From the NCBI GenBank assembly GCA_021186555.1, contig JAJKFL010000002.1, positions 11,851,001 to 11,915,000 on the forward strand: a DNA stretch of 64,000 nt, read 5' to 3'. The translations under genes were made by a program, and so were the position numbers. The DNA comes from Reticulitermes speratus. Taxonomy: Eukaryota > Arthropoda > Insecta > Blattodea > Rhinotermitidae. Numbering within the stretch: position 1 is the stretch's first letter; every line of letters begins with the position of its first letter. This document shows, piece after piece, positions 12,665 through 23,259 of this stretch. The notes beneath the pieces are model-generated. The model saw nothing but the letters and a program-made list of their open reading frames with translations, did no database searches and was not told where the DNA came from.

Positions 12665-12667
<3 letters not shown>

Positions 12668-13628
12668 GATCAAAAACTGTCATATTAGTGTCATCTTATA
12701 ACATTTTGGTGTAAAATTCCCGAATCGTGTAAGGAGTTTTATCCTTTAAATAATTCCATATAGCAGAGTGGTTTTAAGAAGTTAGCAGTCGCTGATCTGT
12801 ACAAGAAGTTTTTCATCGTTGATGGCATCCAAAGCTCCTTATTATATTCAAAAGCTCGCGCCGTTGGACACACTTACAGAAAAAGATTCTGAAAATACAG
12901 AAATAAATAAAATATAACTAAACAAAGGAACAAGAAACGAAACAAGGACAGACAGCCACACCTAACTTTCTGAAAGTCCATTTTAATATTATCCGTGTTA
13001 TTATACTATTAAAAAATCAGTTGCGAATTCATGTGAATACGGCAATGAAATTTCGTGTCCCATCAAAAGCGGAGATTCCCTTGTTTACCTACGTAACTAA
13101 CAGCTTTTCAAGAAGGACCCTCTACCAATAGCAGCACGGAATTGACGTTGGACACGATTTCAAACATTATATGAACAAAAGTATAATAACTGAGGTTAAT
13201 CGGAGAATCCTAAAACAAATACATAAATCACAAGAACACGGATTCGATTAGGGGGGGGGGAGATGCAATGAAACAGACGTGTAGCGTAAATGAGAGAAAA
13301 TGAGAATTTCAGACAACATTTTTGTCATTAAATCTGAAGGGAAGTAGAATGTCCTCGAGACATACGCACAAATCCGAAGATAATATTAATATATGTCTTA
13401 AAGACTAGCCTGTGGAATAAATTAAACTTGCCCAGAATAGGTCCAGTGACGGGCTCTGGTGCATGCTTATTACATAACAGTAGGTAAGTTCTTAAGCGAT
13501 TAATTGATAAAGAATAAACAATACATAGAATTGGTTATCAGGATAGATTTATGGTTTAGGGAATCGAATCAAATATACGCATTTCAGTTACTACACAGAC
13601 CTCTGCTCGTTAATGTTCCACAGTATCT
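12665..13628. other. No recognised gene
   Basis: AT-rich sequence with a G9 run near 13252. No family motif seen. Confidence 0.35.
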
Positions 13629-13631
13629 TTA

Positions 13632-13811
13632 GAATAGCAGGACGTCTAGGCGTATTGCTGTAAATGCAGCACACCTCTCGAAGCCATTAGACAAGTTGCT
13701 CAAAGGGGCCAAGAAACTTCTGCTTCCGGGGAACCCAAGCCCTGTTACTTTCGGTGAAAGCAAAGCGGATTTAGTGAGTCTTTTTGATGATCTTTTTGGT
13801 TCCCTGTAATT
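13632..13811 (+). pseudogene. Possible Ty3/Gypsy pol fragment
   Basis: An open stretch of about 59 codons, bounded by an in-frame TAG just before it and TAA at its end, includes RRIAVNAAHLSKPLDKLLKG then PVTFGESKADLVSLF. This recalls the connection between reverse transcriptase and RNase H in Ty3/Gypsy polyproteins (family pattern YRRF.P.AA....PL..LLKG then PVTW...A..AF..LK). The conserved tyrosine and tryptophan positions are not kept. No LTR, primer-binding site or other pol domain is near. A host exon is an alternative, since TTTAG precedes the frame. Confidence 0.4.
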
Positions 13812-13872
13812 TAAATCAGATAAAAATTCATCAACCCCATTCACAATGTTCCTCCCGCAGCTTCATGGACAA

Positions 13873-13972
13873 CTTGATTTCAGGTTTCCGCCGCGATGTT
13901 GATGAGATCTGCGTTCTTCTGGGATATTACACGGCGTAATATCGCAGAAGAGCGCATATCTCATGGACATCT
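13873..13972. mobile_element. Short family F foldback element
   Basis: It begins TTGATTTCAGGTTTCCGCCG and then folds. GATCTGCGTTCTTCTGGGAT pairs with the downstream ATCGCAGAAGAGCGCATATC around a small CGGCGT centre. It has the same termini as the 2.1 and 50.7 kb elements but lacks the hammerhead-like middle. Confidence 0.6.
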
Positions 13973-14019
13973 CTCCTAAAATTTTAATAAGGTAAAACTG
14001 TCTATTTCTTTAGGCCTAA

Positions 14020-14225
14020 GTACACGCCATGTCATGAAGACGTATGGAGGAATGGAGATATACTTCCGTGCATTCTTAACCTCAGCACTCAAAAAAGATG
14101 AATGGTCAGCCTCACGACCTGCCGCTTTGCCCCCGGGGAAACAGCTGTTCTGGAAGTTGTGGAGAAGAGTGAAATCTCTGCCCCTGCTGGGCATCGATCC
14201 CCGATTCCTCGGTCACCTAACGCGT
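14020..14225 (-). mobile_element. SINE-B, minus-strand copy with damaged head
   Basis: The 3' part (GAAGACGTATGGAGG, CATTCTTAACCTCAGCACT, then CCGCTTTGCCCCCGGGGAA) matches other SINE-B copies. The central part is shortened and the tRNA-like head is only partly retained (GGGCATCGATCCCC). Confidence 0.65.
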
Positions 14226-14334
14226 AAATTAGTCACTATATTGACTGAGATGGGACAAAGTAATTAAGCGAAGAGGTAACAGTGATTTGCTAAATATTTA
14301 ATAACATACCAAGTGCTTTAAGATCCTACTAAGC

Positions 14335-14700
14335 TGACTTAAGGCGTACCTAACCAAACGACACAGACAGACAGACAGACTTAGTGCACTGTTTGGGCAG
14401 TCCATAGTCTCAACCGAACATGCTGGCTGAATCGATAAGGCTTCTGACGTTTTTGTGCCCAGTTCGAATCTCGGCTGGGCCACCGACTTAAAATTTTTAG
14501 GCGCCTACGCATAGTCGCATAAAAGGTCCTATTAGCTTCTTTACGTCCGTCCGTCTGTCTGCATGTATCAGCGCGGCTCCCACTGGACGGATTTACATAA
14601 AATCTTGTATTGGGAAACTTCATAAAATCTGTCGAGAGTATCCAGTTTGGTTAAAATTGGGCAATACCGACAAGAAGAATACTTCATAACGAAACTTTGC
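14335..14700 (+). mobile_element. SINE-D, tRNA-like head with (CAGA)n and conserved tail
   Basis: After a short CAGA tract (14363-14380) a tRNA-like head carries TGGCTGAATCGATAAGGC and AGTTCGAATCTCGGCTGGG. Then comes the family body: TTTTTAGGCGCCTACGCATA, a GTCCGTCCGTCTGTCTG tract, CGGCTCCCACTGGACGG, and TTGGTTAAAATTGGGCAA. Related copies are at 23.05, 40.2 and 45.4 kb. The 23.05 copy has the body without the head. Confidence 0.65.
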
Positions 14701-15585
14701 ACTTGGCCCAGTGGCACATCTTATTGTAGGTCTCGAGAAAGTACCATGTAGCAAGTATGAGTTTGATTCCCACGGGCTTAAAATAGTGTCGTAAAGCAGA
14801 GTCATTGAGAAACTGTTAGTCGCTAAGCTAGTCAAGAAATTACCTTTGTTCTTCGATGAAGGGGTATTTTATATATATACATACCAAAGTTCCACTTGAA
14901 ATTTCAGCGGCGCGACCACTTGTGATTTTATGTGACAGTTTTCTATTTTGTACCATGAGAATGTTGTGTTAAGTCACTCTTCTCTAAAAGGGTTGCAGCA
15001 ACTTGTGAAATTAATTGTATACCGTCCCACACGATGTGTTGTGCATGTAAAATGAATTTGCATTACATAATAGCTACAACATCCCAAATGGGAATCCTTG
15101 ACCTTCACACTGACACTATCATTAAGCATACTGTCAGCAAACAAAGTAGGAAGGGACACACAGGCAACAGTAAAACTAATAAATTTTTACAACCACAAAA
15201 CTGACCGGAAACACTTCAGATCATTAATAAAACTAGTTAAAAATGAGAAATCTGCAAACGATTTGTTGAAAAAATATCTTGTAGCATCTGCGTATTTGCG
15301 GCTTCTCAAAATCACGAAATTTTCTGCGCGTTAACACTGGTTTGGAATGTACATCTCCCAACTGTGATACAATTCTACAAAATCCTGAAGGTGGTAGCCT
15401 ATAGCACATTTCGAATCGTCTATTTGCGTATTTTATGCATCGTGTCGTGTTAGAAATAAAATATCGCGTTTTGGGGGCAGGATCTTTCTCCGTCCTCAGG
15501 GCCAAAAATAAGGTAACATCTACACTACTGGGACCACTAGGTTAAAACCTAGAATTTCACCCAAGCAAGTAGACGCTATCCGTGA

Positions 15586-15650
15586 TTTCAGGCTTCTGCC
15601 GCGATATTGAGATCTGCGCTCTTCTGGGGTATTATGCAGATCTCAAGTAG
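15586..15650. mobile_element. Family F remnant
   Basis: Carries GATTTCAGGCTTCTGCCGCG followed by GATCTGCGCTCTTCTGGGGT, the family F terminus, with a short inverted GCAGATCTC downstream. The rest of the element is absent. Confidence 0.55.
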
Positions 15651-15970
15651 ATACTAGTTAACCTTACGTTTAGCCTGAAGATATAAAACAATCATGTCCC
15701 TATAACATAATATTCTTTTCTTAATACGGGGCAATGGGCCGACTCAATAAAGTAAGGATTCCAAACCTTAAACTGCGGCCCAAGAAATCCTTACCTCCAC
15801 CACAATTATTCAATGGATTCGTCGAAAAGAAAAAGTAATGGCGACAGTATATTTGTCTGTCTACCATAATTTAAACAAACTAAAACTACAAGAATGAACT
15901 GGCTGTTAATATATTCAGTTTATATTATACCAACTAAATGCACATTATTAGTTACATATGAGTGTTAAAC

Positions 15971-16020
15971 ACGTAGCTACGACATGTTTCGATACAAGCA
16001 TATCATCTTCAGGGAGCACG
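15971..16020 (-). ncRNA. Hammerhead-like motif, left arm
   Basis: On the minus strand CTGAAGA (16012-16006) is followed by a T, a GATAT/GTATC helix with a GCTT loop, then GAAACATGTC. ACATGT is a palindrome, so helix III could form only between two copies or molecules. The outer helix (GCTC side with GTAGC side) is imperfect. Confidence 0.5.
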
Positions 16021-16089
16021 ATATGCCAGGTTTAAAACCAACTGCCAGTTATAAGCCATTATTTATAAGGTCTAACACGTGATTGAAGG

Positions 16090-16290
16090 AAAGTTAGAAG
16101 AAGGACAGAAATGACGGGAAGACGAGGGAGAAGACGTAAGCAGCTGCTGGATGACCTTAAGGAAAAGAGAAGATACTGGAAATTGAAAAAGGAAGCACTA
16201 GATAGCACCCTGTGGAGATCTCGCTTTGGAAGAGGCTACGGACCTGTCGTAAGACAGACTACAGAATGAAATGAACAGCCTGTAGTAATA
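16090..16290 (+). pseudogene. LINE-B polyprotein C-terminus
   Basis: One plus-strand frame reads GRRGRRRKQLLDDLKEKRRY, then WKLKKEALDSTLWRSRFGRG, and ends at a TGA near 16268. It is clearly the same sequence as the LINE-B relic at 46.3 kb. This is the extreme C-terminal tail of a non-LTR retrotransposon, with the reverse transcriptase domain lost. Confidence 0.65.
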
Positions 16291-16329
16291 ATAGCTGATC
16301 ACTGGCAGTTGGTTTTAAACCTGGCACAT

Positions 16330-16380
16330 CGTGCTCCCTTAAGATGATATGCTTGTACCGAAACATGTCGAAGCTACGTG
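16330..16380 (+). ncRNA. Hammerhead-like motif, right arm
   Basis: The counterpart of the left-arm motif. The box is CTTAAGA instead of CTGAAGA, which would disable a hammerhead. GATAT/GTACC and GAAACATGTC are otherwise kept. Confidence 0.4.
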
Positions 16381-16960
16381 TTAAAAAATCAAATGTAACT
16401 AATCACGTGAATTTAGTTGGTACAATACATTGATCTAAAAATGCACGGATCGGACGATTTTAAAATAATGGATGTTAATAATCTTCATATACGTGTTGAG
16501 GATGTCACGGTAGTGTAGATTCATACCTTAGGTATCCCGGTTGTAATGCCGTGCAGTCTGGTAGGAGTTTGCCATAATTTCGGAGGAATATAATTCTACC
16601 TTGTAGAACAAGGAAGTGTTTACTTCGGAAAATTTCGTACCCAGCTACCACGCTGCATGAGAACTGAATTAGGAAGACCGGAATAAGAAAGCTTACGAAA
16701 TTTGCGTGGATTTAAATACGCACGGGATCTCAGTTGGAGAACGTTTTGATTGAATTCTGTAGCCGTGAAATCTTCAAGACATAAATCTTTACCGAGTTTA
16801 AAATGCAGTTTATGTTATCTTAATACGACATTTAAAAGATGTGGCTGGAGATATGGAACAGTGACACGCTTCACTAAAAAGGCTTTGAAAATTGGACTGG
16901 ATCGAAATGGGAATAACTTAAGAGTACCATAAATATTAAATCCTAGACTCTCTCACAAGA

Positions 16961-17279
16961 AATACCATAAAAGGTAACGTTACCCTTGTTTATGTCATTA
17001 AGGCACATGGAGGGGGGGGGGGGGTTAAGATATAGCTCCATTTATTCTTAAAATCGACGCTAAATGGGAGTGGTCAATATCACGACCCGGCCGCTTAACC
17101 CCCGGTAAAGGACGCCATTACTTATTGAATAAGAGGCTGGGTTGGCCCCATAGCCGGTCTGCCAGTTTTGAAAATGAAAACAATCTCTTTCCTTGCTGGG
17201 ATTTGAACCCTGGACCATCCAGCCCGTAGCCAAGTCACTGTACGGACTACGCTATCCCGGCTCCGAATAAATTCCATAA
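16961..17279 (-). mobile_element. SINE-B, near full length, with probable TSD
   Basis: Minus-strand SINE-B. The tRNA-like head lies at 17200-17265 (plus-strand GATTTGAACCCTGGACC, then GACTACGCTATCCCGG). The body includes GGCCGCTTAACCCCCGG, and the 3' end is near 16971. Candidate TSDs are AATACCATAA (16961-16970) and AATTCCATAA (17270-17279), 9 of 10 identical. A G run of 14 sits at about 17012. Confidence 0.75.
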
Positions 17280-17849
17280 GCGTCTAAATACATGAGAAAT
17301 AAGACATCTAAATCAACCGACCGTTGCCTGTTACTGTCTCTGCTTCAAGAAGCTTCAGGACCTCAGATCTCATAAGGCTCAATAATTTGCTGTGCCTTGT
17401 TTGCCTCTCACTGTGCCTTACAAGTACAGTCATTTAATCTGCCTCTCGAGAGACAGCATCTCGCCAAAATTCGGCATCCTTTGGTGCCTCAATTACCTCT
17501 CTAGTATCAATCTATAACAGCGCCTCACAGGACTTGTATGTGTCTTGTGCCTCCTGCTGTGCCTCATTTCCACTACACTTGTTTCATCGACCTCAAATCT
17601 TTACTGTGACACTCGGCAGTGAAAGGGGGAGGGGCCTCGGCTTCTTGTGGGTCGCCGTGATCACGGGACCACAGCTCACCTCGGGCAGGTAAGAGCAAGT
17701 GTTCCAATCACATTAACTTGTACAAATGTACCTGCTGGTGACAGGACAGCTACACTTTTGTTTCTAATTACGTGCTAGAGCAAAACAAGGACACGTGCAA
17801 AATACTCAGAAGTTTACAGCTGTGCAGCCTGATTTCGGAAAGGCGCAAT

Positions 17850-18085
17850 TTTTTAGTGTCATTCAACGACGCTGTCAATTACTGAGATTATATAGTGTCG
17901 GTTATGAACGAATGTGTATAAAGCATTGGCGGTATGATACTGACAGGAGGAAACGGAAGTACTCGGAGAAACCCCCTTCCCAGTGCCAATTTTTCCACCA
18001 TATATCACGCATGGACTGGCCTGGGATTAAACCAGAACGTACGTGGCGACAGCCTGGCGACTAACTGTCTGAGCCATGGCAAATG
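17850..18085 (+). repeat. Repeat family G (ACGACGCTGTCAA type)
   Basis: Contains TTCAACGACGCTGTCAATTA near 17860, GATACTGACAGGAGGAAAC near 17935 and CCCAGTGCCAATTTTTCC near 17980. These blocks occur in the same order at 36.78-37.0 kb, and the first block also at 63.3 kb. No coding function is evident; the class is unknown. Confidence 0.55.
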
Positions 18086-18089
18086 TTAT

Positions 18090-18435
18090 TTTTGTTGTGC
18101 CGTGTCAGACCGACAGTGTTCATGAACAACGGTCTGAAAAAGTGTGCACCTGAAAGACGAGTAACAGAACTGGCAAAAAATACATAATGAAGAAACTTGT
18201 AAATTGTAATGGCGAACCCAACATAATATTCATGTCATTAAGACGGCCACATCTATATCTATCGGATAAAAGGGGCCGGCAGCGAGCGTTGGGGAAATGA
18301 GAAATGAACGATACTTTGAAATAGAAAGGTACGAAGGGAGGAGAAAAGCTTAAATAGGATAATATTAAAATAGATTAAATATAAGAATAATATTAAAATG
18401 GACTTTTATAAGATTTTATGATAAATATGCAATGG
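18090..18435. other. No recognised feature
   Basis: AT-rich sequence with no recognised repeat or ORF. Confidence 0.3.
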
Positions 18436-18439
18436 ATAT

Positions 18440-18575
18440 CGCGGTTTTTCCCCGGCGGTAAAGAGCCTGGATCGTAAAGCTTCCCCACCTAGTACCGAGG
18501 TTAAGAATAAGTGGACCTATATTTCTGCTCCCTATATGTGCCTTCATAGCGTGGACAGGGATAACTTTACCTCTT
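18440..18575 (+). mobile_element. SINE-B 3' fragment
   Basis: Plus-strand SINE-B tail with CCGAGGTTAAGAATAAGTGG, a GTGCCTTCATAGCG block and a final ACTTTACCTCTTTTAC. Confidence 0.6.
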
Positions 18576-18734
18576 TTACTTTGTATTTATTTATTTTACC
18601 TACATGTTCCGACGCAAAGTAAGTAACATTTAATGGTTTCCTGCGTGTATGAAAGAGGCCATTAACTTCTATATTTGTTAGAAATTATTTCGGGATTCCA
18701 TTTCAGGCACGAGATTTTGCTCTGCTCCAAATCT

Positions 18735-18930
18735 TCCAGAATAGCTCTGAGGTATACCGAGCCTCCTACACAATGGTTACGGAAGTTCTTTCCAGGAGTT
18801 ACAGCGGCCGATGCGTGAAAAATAACATTCACCTCCACATGGTGCCGAGGTTACGAATGAGTGGAGATACACCTCTATACTTCTACATGCCTTTATGGCG
18901 TGCACAGGGAAAATTTACATTTTTCAGGAC
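18735..18930 (+). mobile_element. SINE-B 3' half
   Basis: Contains ATACCGAGCCTCCTACACAA, then AGCGGCCGATGCGTGAA, GTGCCGAGGTTACGAATGAG and GCCTTTATGGCGTGCACAGG, in SINE-B order. The head is missing. Confidence 0.65.
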
Positions 18931-18996
18931 TTATTTAAAAGAATCATAGGCCTGTTTGCATTTACATGTTTATATTACATATAAACATTGAGCTAA

Positions 18997-19107
18997 TGAG
19001 TAAACTGAGTTATTTTAAATTAAAATTAAAACCAACTTGATGCACAAGTTGGTTTTAATTTCAATTTATACAAGATGCACGGTGAATACAACATTGAGTA
19101 AACTGAG
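18997..19107. mobile_element. Tiny hairpin insertion flanked by 13-bp direct repeat
   Basis: TGAGTAAACTGAG occurs at 18997-19009 and 19095-19107 and encloses 85 bp. Inside, 19023-19039 and 19045-19061 form a perfect 17-bp stem (AAATTAAAACCAACTTG and its complement) around ATGCA. It may be a solo hairpin transposon end or a local duplication. Confidence 0.5.
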
Positions 19108-19929
19108 ATATGTCAAATCACATTCCATATTAAATACTACGTGACCGACACAATGTCGTTGAATAAGCAAATGTATAAATCCCATAGTCATGTGTTAAGG
19201 ACAAATAATCGGGAAATGGAGCCAAGACCGCTTGGCTTTACCTTGGGAAGTGAAACCAATAGTCACTGATCAGAGGCATTTGACAAAAACAGTTCTTAGC
19301 CACAGAATAGCAAGACTTAAAGTCAAGGCTGTAACACTGTTTCATTCGGAAGGGAAGGGGGTCAAACCAAATCAAAGGAACAAAACACGACTCTCAATAC
19401 ATAACGTTCAAACACTGGAATTAGAATTAGTTCTAATATAGCCAGTATCTAACATTAGAAGTTAAATATGAAGAGGTAAACTAATAAATTTAGGTTCGTG
19501 AAGGCCAAACCGACCCGTTTATAGTATATCTATATCGATCATTTTGAGGACAGTCATGACATCAATAAAATAAAATCGCAATTGAAGCAAATAATTACTT
19601 TTATAATTGCACAATTGTGAGGAAATTCCTCACATTACTGGACATCTAGGATTCAACACCACGTAACAAAAGCTCGATGACAATATTACACTTTATCCTA
19701 AGCCAGACGAACACAGTTCCGCAACTTCTCCCAATTTCGGTACGACTTATTTGATCCCCCTCTACATCTTGATCCCCCCCCCCTAAATGGTGTCATCCTT
19801 TCAAGTCTTATGATCAAAGCGGTGTGACCATGGTACCTGATTGACCCTACAGGTACTGATATTACCACCATTCTGAAAGGTGAAAATCCTAGCACAAAGA
19901 AAGATAAAAAATATTGTAAATGTAAATAT

Positions 19930-20195
19930 GTTCCGGTGCATAACATGAAGGTGTATGGCGGGTGGGGGGCTTAAGCTCCACTTTAACCTCGGCATTAGAT
20001 GCAGGTGAGTGATCAGCCTCAAGACTCGACCACTTTACCCCCAGGAAAAAAGTCCCCTGTACCCACTGAACAGAAAGCTGAGTGTGCCCCAGAGCTGGTC
20101 TGGACCTTTGGGAGAAAAGAAAATGTCTTGCCCCTGCCGCTGTTAGAACCCCGGACCGTTCAGTTCTAGTCAAAATATCAACTACGCTGTCACAG
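19930..20195 (-). mobile_element. SINE-B, near full length
   Basis: Minus-strand copy. The 3' block TAACCTCGGCATTAGATGCA is near 19986 and the middle block CCACTTTACCCCCAGG near 20029. Head remnants are GTTAGAACCCCGGACCG near 20142 and ACTACGCTGTCACAG near 20181. Confidence 0.7.
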
Positions 20196-20764
20196 ATAAA
20201 CAATATGAATATTCTCTCAACACACTTAGCTTATTTCCATTTACTTTTGGATAGTGGGAATACTGAGGCGGGTTTAACGCGGTTCCTCCATTGATGGCGT
20301 GTGCCAAAGATAGGGATGTCCTATATTTATGATCAGAAACTATGAAAATCAGCAAAATGTGCATCGAAAGTTTGGCGTGGCGATAATTATGCAAGTCAGA
20401 AGAATGTTTGCGAATGGAATGTAAGTTTCAAAAGAAGAATTATGGGGGTACTGCTGATGCACATTCCGGGTGACCACCGACTGCAATAGGTCTTGAAGCT
20501 GAGAGTGCAGGTCGAGCTGGGACAACGGAAAAGACAGTACTGATGAAACTACACAAAAGGTTACAAAGAAAACAATCATGAGAAGAGAAACGGTGCAAGA
20601 CTGAATTAAATAAACAGAAACGGTTTTATTCTGACAAAATCGAAAGACTTTTTGACTACTAGATCAAATGTATCCAAAAGCAGGACGATTGTATAGAAAA
20701 TAAAACTGCCATATTTCTAATTAATGCGGGACTATTTTTCAAATATGTAACAAAATCACATATC

Positions 20765-21004
20765 CTGGTAGCTGTGAGTTCTAAGGCGTAGGTCTGCAGC
20801 TGCTCGATTGCTGGGATTGCGGGTTCGAATTCCGCTGACGGCATGAATATTTGTCTATTATGTTTTTGTGTATTGTGTAGGTAGCGTTCTCCGACGAGTT
20901 GATCACTCGTTCAGAGGAGTCCTACCGGTGTGTGGTGTGATCTATAAACCTCAACAATTAGGCGGCCTAGGCGCGATTTGGGCTGTTGCGCCCCAAAAAA
21001 AAAA
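20765..21004 (+). mobile_element. SINE-C, full length with poly(A)
   Basis: The tRNA-like head has GCGTAGGTCTGCAGCTGCTC and GCGGGTTCGAATTCCGC (B box, 20818-20834). The body has GTTCTCCGACGAGTTGATCA and GAGGAGTCCTACCGG, and the 3' end GGGCTGTTGCGCCCC runs into ten A residues. It matches the inverted copy at 56421-56676 throughout. Confidence 0.75.
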
Positions 21005-21685
21005 GTATATTGGTCTTTTCATCTACTGGTTTGTGTTGGAGGCAACAAATTATTCGCCTTTTTACGTGCTCCTATTTCTTTGACTGAAATAATCTCCTTA
21101 CCAGTTTGTTCTCTGACAATATCAATTTATATTCTTCTCTTAAATCAAATTTCAAACTGTAACCTCGTTCGACCAGCAACACCTCAACTCGCCTTGAAGC
21201 CGGAAGCACAGAAATTCTGCTGTTCCGTTAGCATTAACCCAACTAAACACGGTAACAAGACAACGCGAACACATCTGTACGTGTCTTCAGGAGTCGTGAG
21301 AGCGGACGGACGTGTTCCTATGGACCTGGACTACATTCTTGTCTGACGAGAGGATTCGTACCGGAACAGAGATATTCTGACACGTAAATGGTGTTCCTCT
21401 AGCTGACTAGCGCTTATGGAGAAGAGTCCTTCTGGATGGGCAAATAACTACTCATTTACTCAAGAATTTCCACGGTCGTGCACAAACGGGGGTTCATTAC
21501 TGTGTTATACACATTTACTTGCCATCTCTACTGAAGAAGAATATATCTGTATACATTGTCACACCCCCTTTCTTGAAGATTTACTTTAAAATTACTTCTC
21601 TATTTATACCTAGGCCTCCGCAATAATTTTTGTCTCCCAGGATTACTAATTTTAGTTTATAGATCATTTTACCATGTGTTCTACA
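21005..21685. other. No recognised gene
   Basis: The ORF at 20978-21346 starts inside the SINE tail and has no recognisable domain; I do not support it. Confidence 0.3.
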
Positions 21686-21689
21686 TATC

Positions 21690-21880
21690 GCTAATGTTCA
21701 CTCTTCTTGATTTGATCATCTTACTAATGTATGACGAAAGATGTAAATAATAAAGCTGCTCATTATGGAATTTAATACAGCCAACTGTAACTTCTTCACT
21801 TAGTCCAAACAATATCCTGGACATATTTCTGAAACACCAGTGTCTGAGGTTCTCCAACAATACGAGTACCAGAGACAAAG
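21690..21880 (-). pseudogene. LINE-A reverse-transcriptase C-terminal relic
   Basis: The minus-strand frame contains LENLRHWCFRNMSRILFGLS, then EVTVGCIKFHNEQLYYLHLS and KMIKSRR. This follows the LINE-A pattern (RVLRKIFGP...DEVT..W..LHNEEL.DLY...IIRMIKSRR). It is strongly diverged and has no intact upstream domain. Confidence 0.55.
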
Positions 21881-21889
21881 TTTCGAATT

Positions 21890-22680
21890 ATAAAAACCAG
21901 CAGGGAAAATTGTGTTACTTTTGATGTTTAATGCTCAAAGTCCCACGTATCTCATCCTCGACTTATTTACTTAATAAAAAAGAACTCGTCCTTCGAAACC
22001 TCAAAATACACCACACCTACAGCAAGTGTTTTAAAGCACTCGTAAACAAAACTATAACTGACAGGGAAGCTAACGCTGAAGTGTGAATTTTTCATGGAAA
22101 TAAGTCACAAAGCTACCAGCAAATCCCGTAAGTGACACGTGTTCGTGTTTTAAAATGCGGACTCCGCAAAATGCTGGAAATACACAGAAACGAATCATTA
22201 AATTATACAGTAATTATTGCAAAATAGCCCCTTTTACCCTCGTCATACATATATAAGCATCGACAGGAAAGCAGACGTCACCATATCTTCCCAGAACTTC
22301 TTGTTTTACTAGCATATATACTTATTTCTCCTTCCACGCAATTTTGAACTTGATTTTACTTGTATAGCTCACAAAGGCATAAAAAATTCCGCAGCAAACA
22401 TTTAACTAACACTAAGATAACACACATTCTGTGGTACTGCTTGGTTAGTTTGAAGTGACGTAACGGAAGTTCAAGGAATCGCCTTAGTCGAAGTGAAATT
22501 GCCTGAGGACTCTGATGTCTCGTGTTGAGATGATAAATCTGCGAGTAGCTCCTCCACAACTGAAAGCGTTTGTATTAATATGATATCTATAACCAGTTTA
22601 CCTAATTTACCCCGAGCCTTTCAGTTCCGGTTTAAAACTGCGAAGGACTTTATGTTTCTGTCCCTTTACAGTAATATATA
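21890..22680. other. No recognised gene
   Basis: AT-rich sequence with short chance ORFs only. Confidence 0.3.
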
Positions 22681-22682
22681 GT

Positions 22683-22945
22683 GGTTCCTGTGCACGTCAT
22701 AAAGGCGTATGGGGAGTGGAGGTACGTGTACATAGACCTACTTTTCTTAACTTTGGCATTGGATAGGGTGAGCGGTTGGTTTCATGCACCGGCCGCTTTA
22801 CCCCCAGGGAATGATTCCCCAGTACTCATTGAATAGAGGCTGGGTGGGCCACAGAACCGGTCTGGACGCTTTGAAGACGAGATAAATTTCTTGCCCTCCA
22901 GGGAATCGAACCACGATTTATAACACACCAATTATCACCACGGAC
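22683..22945 (-). mobile_element. SINE-B, minus-strand copy
   Basis: The 3' block CGTCATAAAGGCGTATGGGG is near 22697, the middle block CCGGCCGCTTTACCCCCAGG near 22789, and AGAGGCTGGGTGGGCCACAG near 22835. A partial head (GGGAATCGAACCACG) lies at about 22900; the last part of the head is lost. Confidence 0.7.
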
Positions 22946-23044
22946 ACTAAGTTTTTAGTAAGGTTGCTGCAGTACGTACTAGCCAGCCCATCTTTCTTCC
23001 AGCACGCCAGAATAAAACGCGAGATTTCGGTACCCTCAACCACC

Positions 23045-23255
23045 ACATCACGTCTTCATTTTTAGGCGCCTTTGTATAGTCGCGAAATGCGCCAATTACT
23101 TTCGTCATGTCTGTCTGTCCGTCTGTTCGTATGTATCATCGCGGCTCCCACTGGACGCTTTTCCGTATACTCTTATGAACATCTGTCGAGGAATTCCAAA
23201 TTTGGTTAAAATCGGACAAAAACATCGGACACTTTAAATAAAGACCTAAGTACGT
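23045..23255 (+). mobile_element. SINE-D body without head
   Basis: Carries TTTTTAGGCGCCTTTGTATA, a CTGTCTGTCCGTCTGTTCG tract, GCGGCTCCCACTGGACGC and TTTGGTTAAAATCGGACAAA, as in the 14.3 kb copy. The tRNA-like head is absent. Confidence 0.6.
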
Positions 23256-23259
23256 TTTA

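Larger units (their letters stand above)
15921..16428. mobile_element. Inverted-repeat element with hammerhead-like arms around a LINE-B 3' end
   Basis: Arms of about 130 bp at 15921-16055 and 16290-16428 are inverted copies, roughly 85-90% identical by eye. Shared blocks include ACACGTAGCT, CGACATGTTTCG, AAGCATATCATCTT and GGTTTAAAACCAACTGCCAG (one strand given). Between the arms is a LINE-B C-terminal coding remnant. The arms carry the hammerhead-like motif in opposite orientations. I infer a Penelope-like or retrozyme-like terminal structure, possibly formed by template switching onto LINE RNA. Confidence 0.6.
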
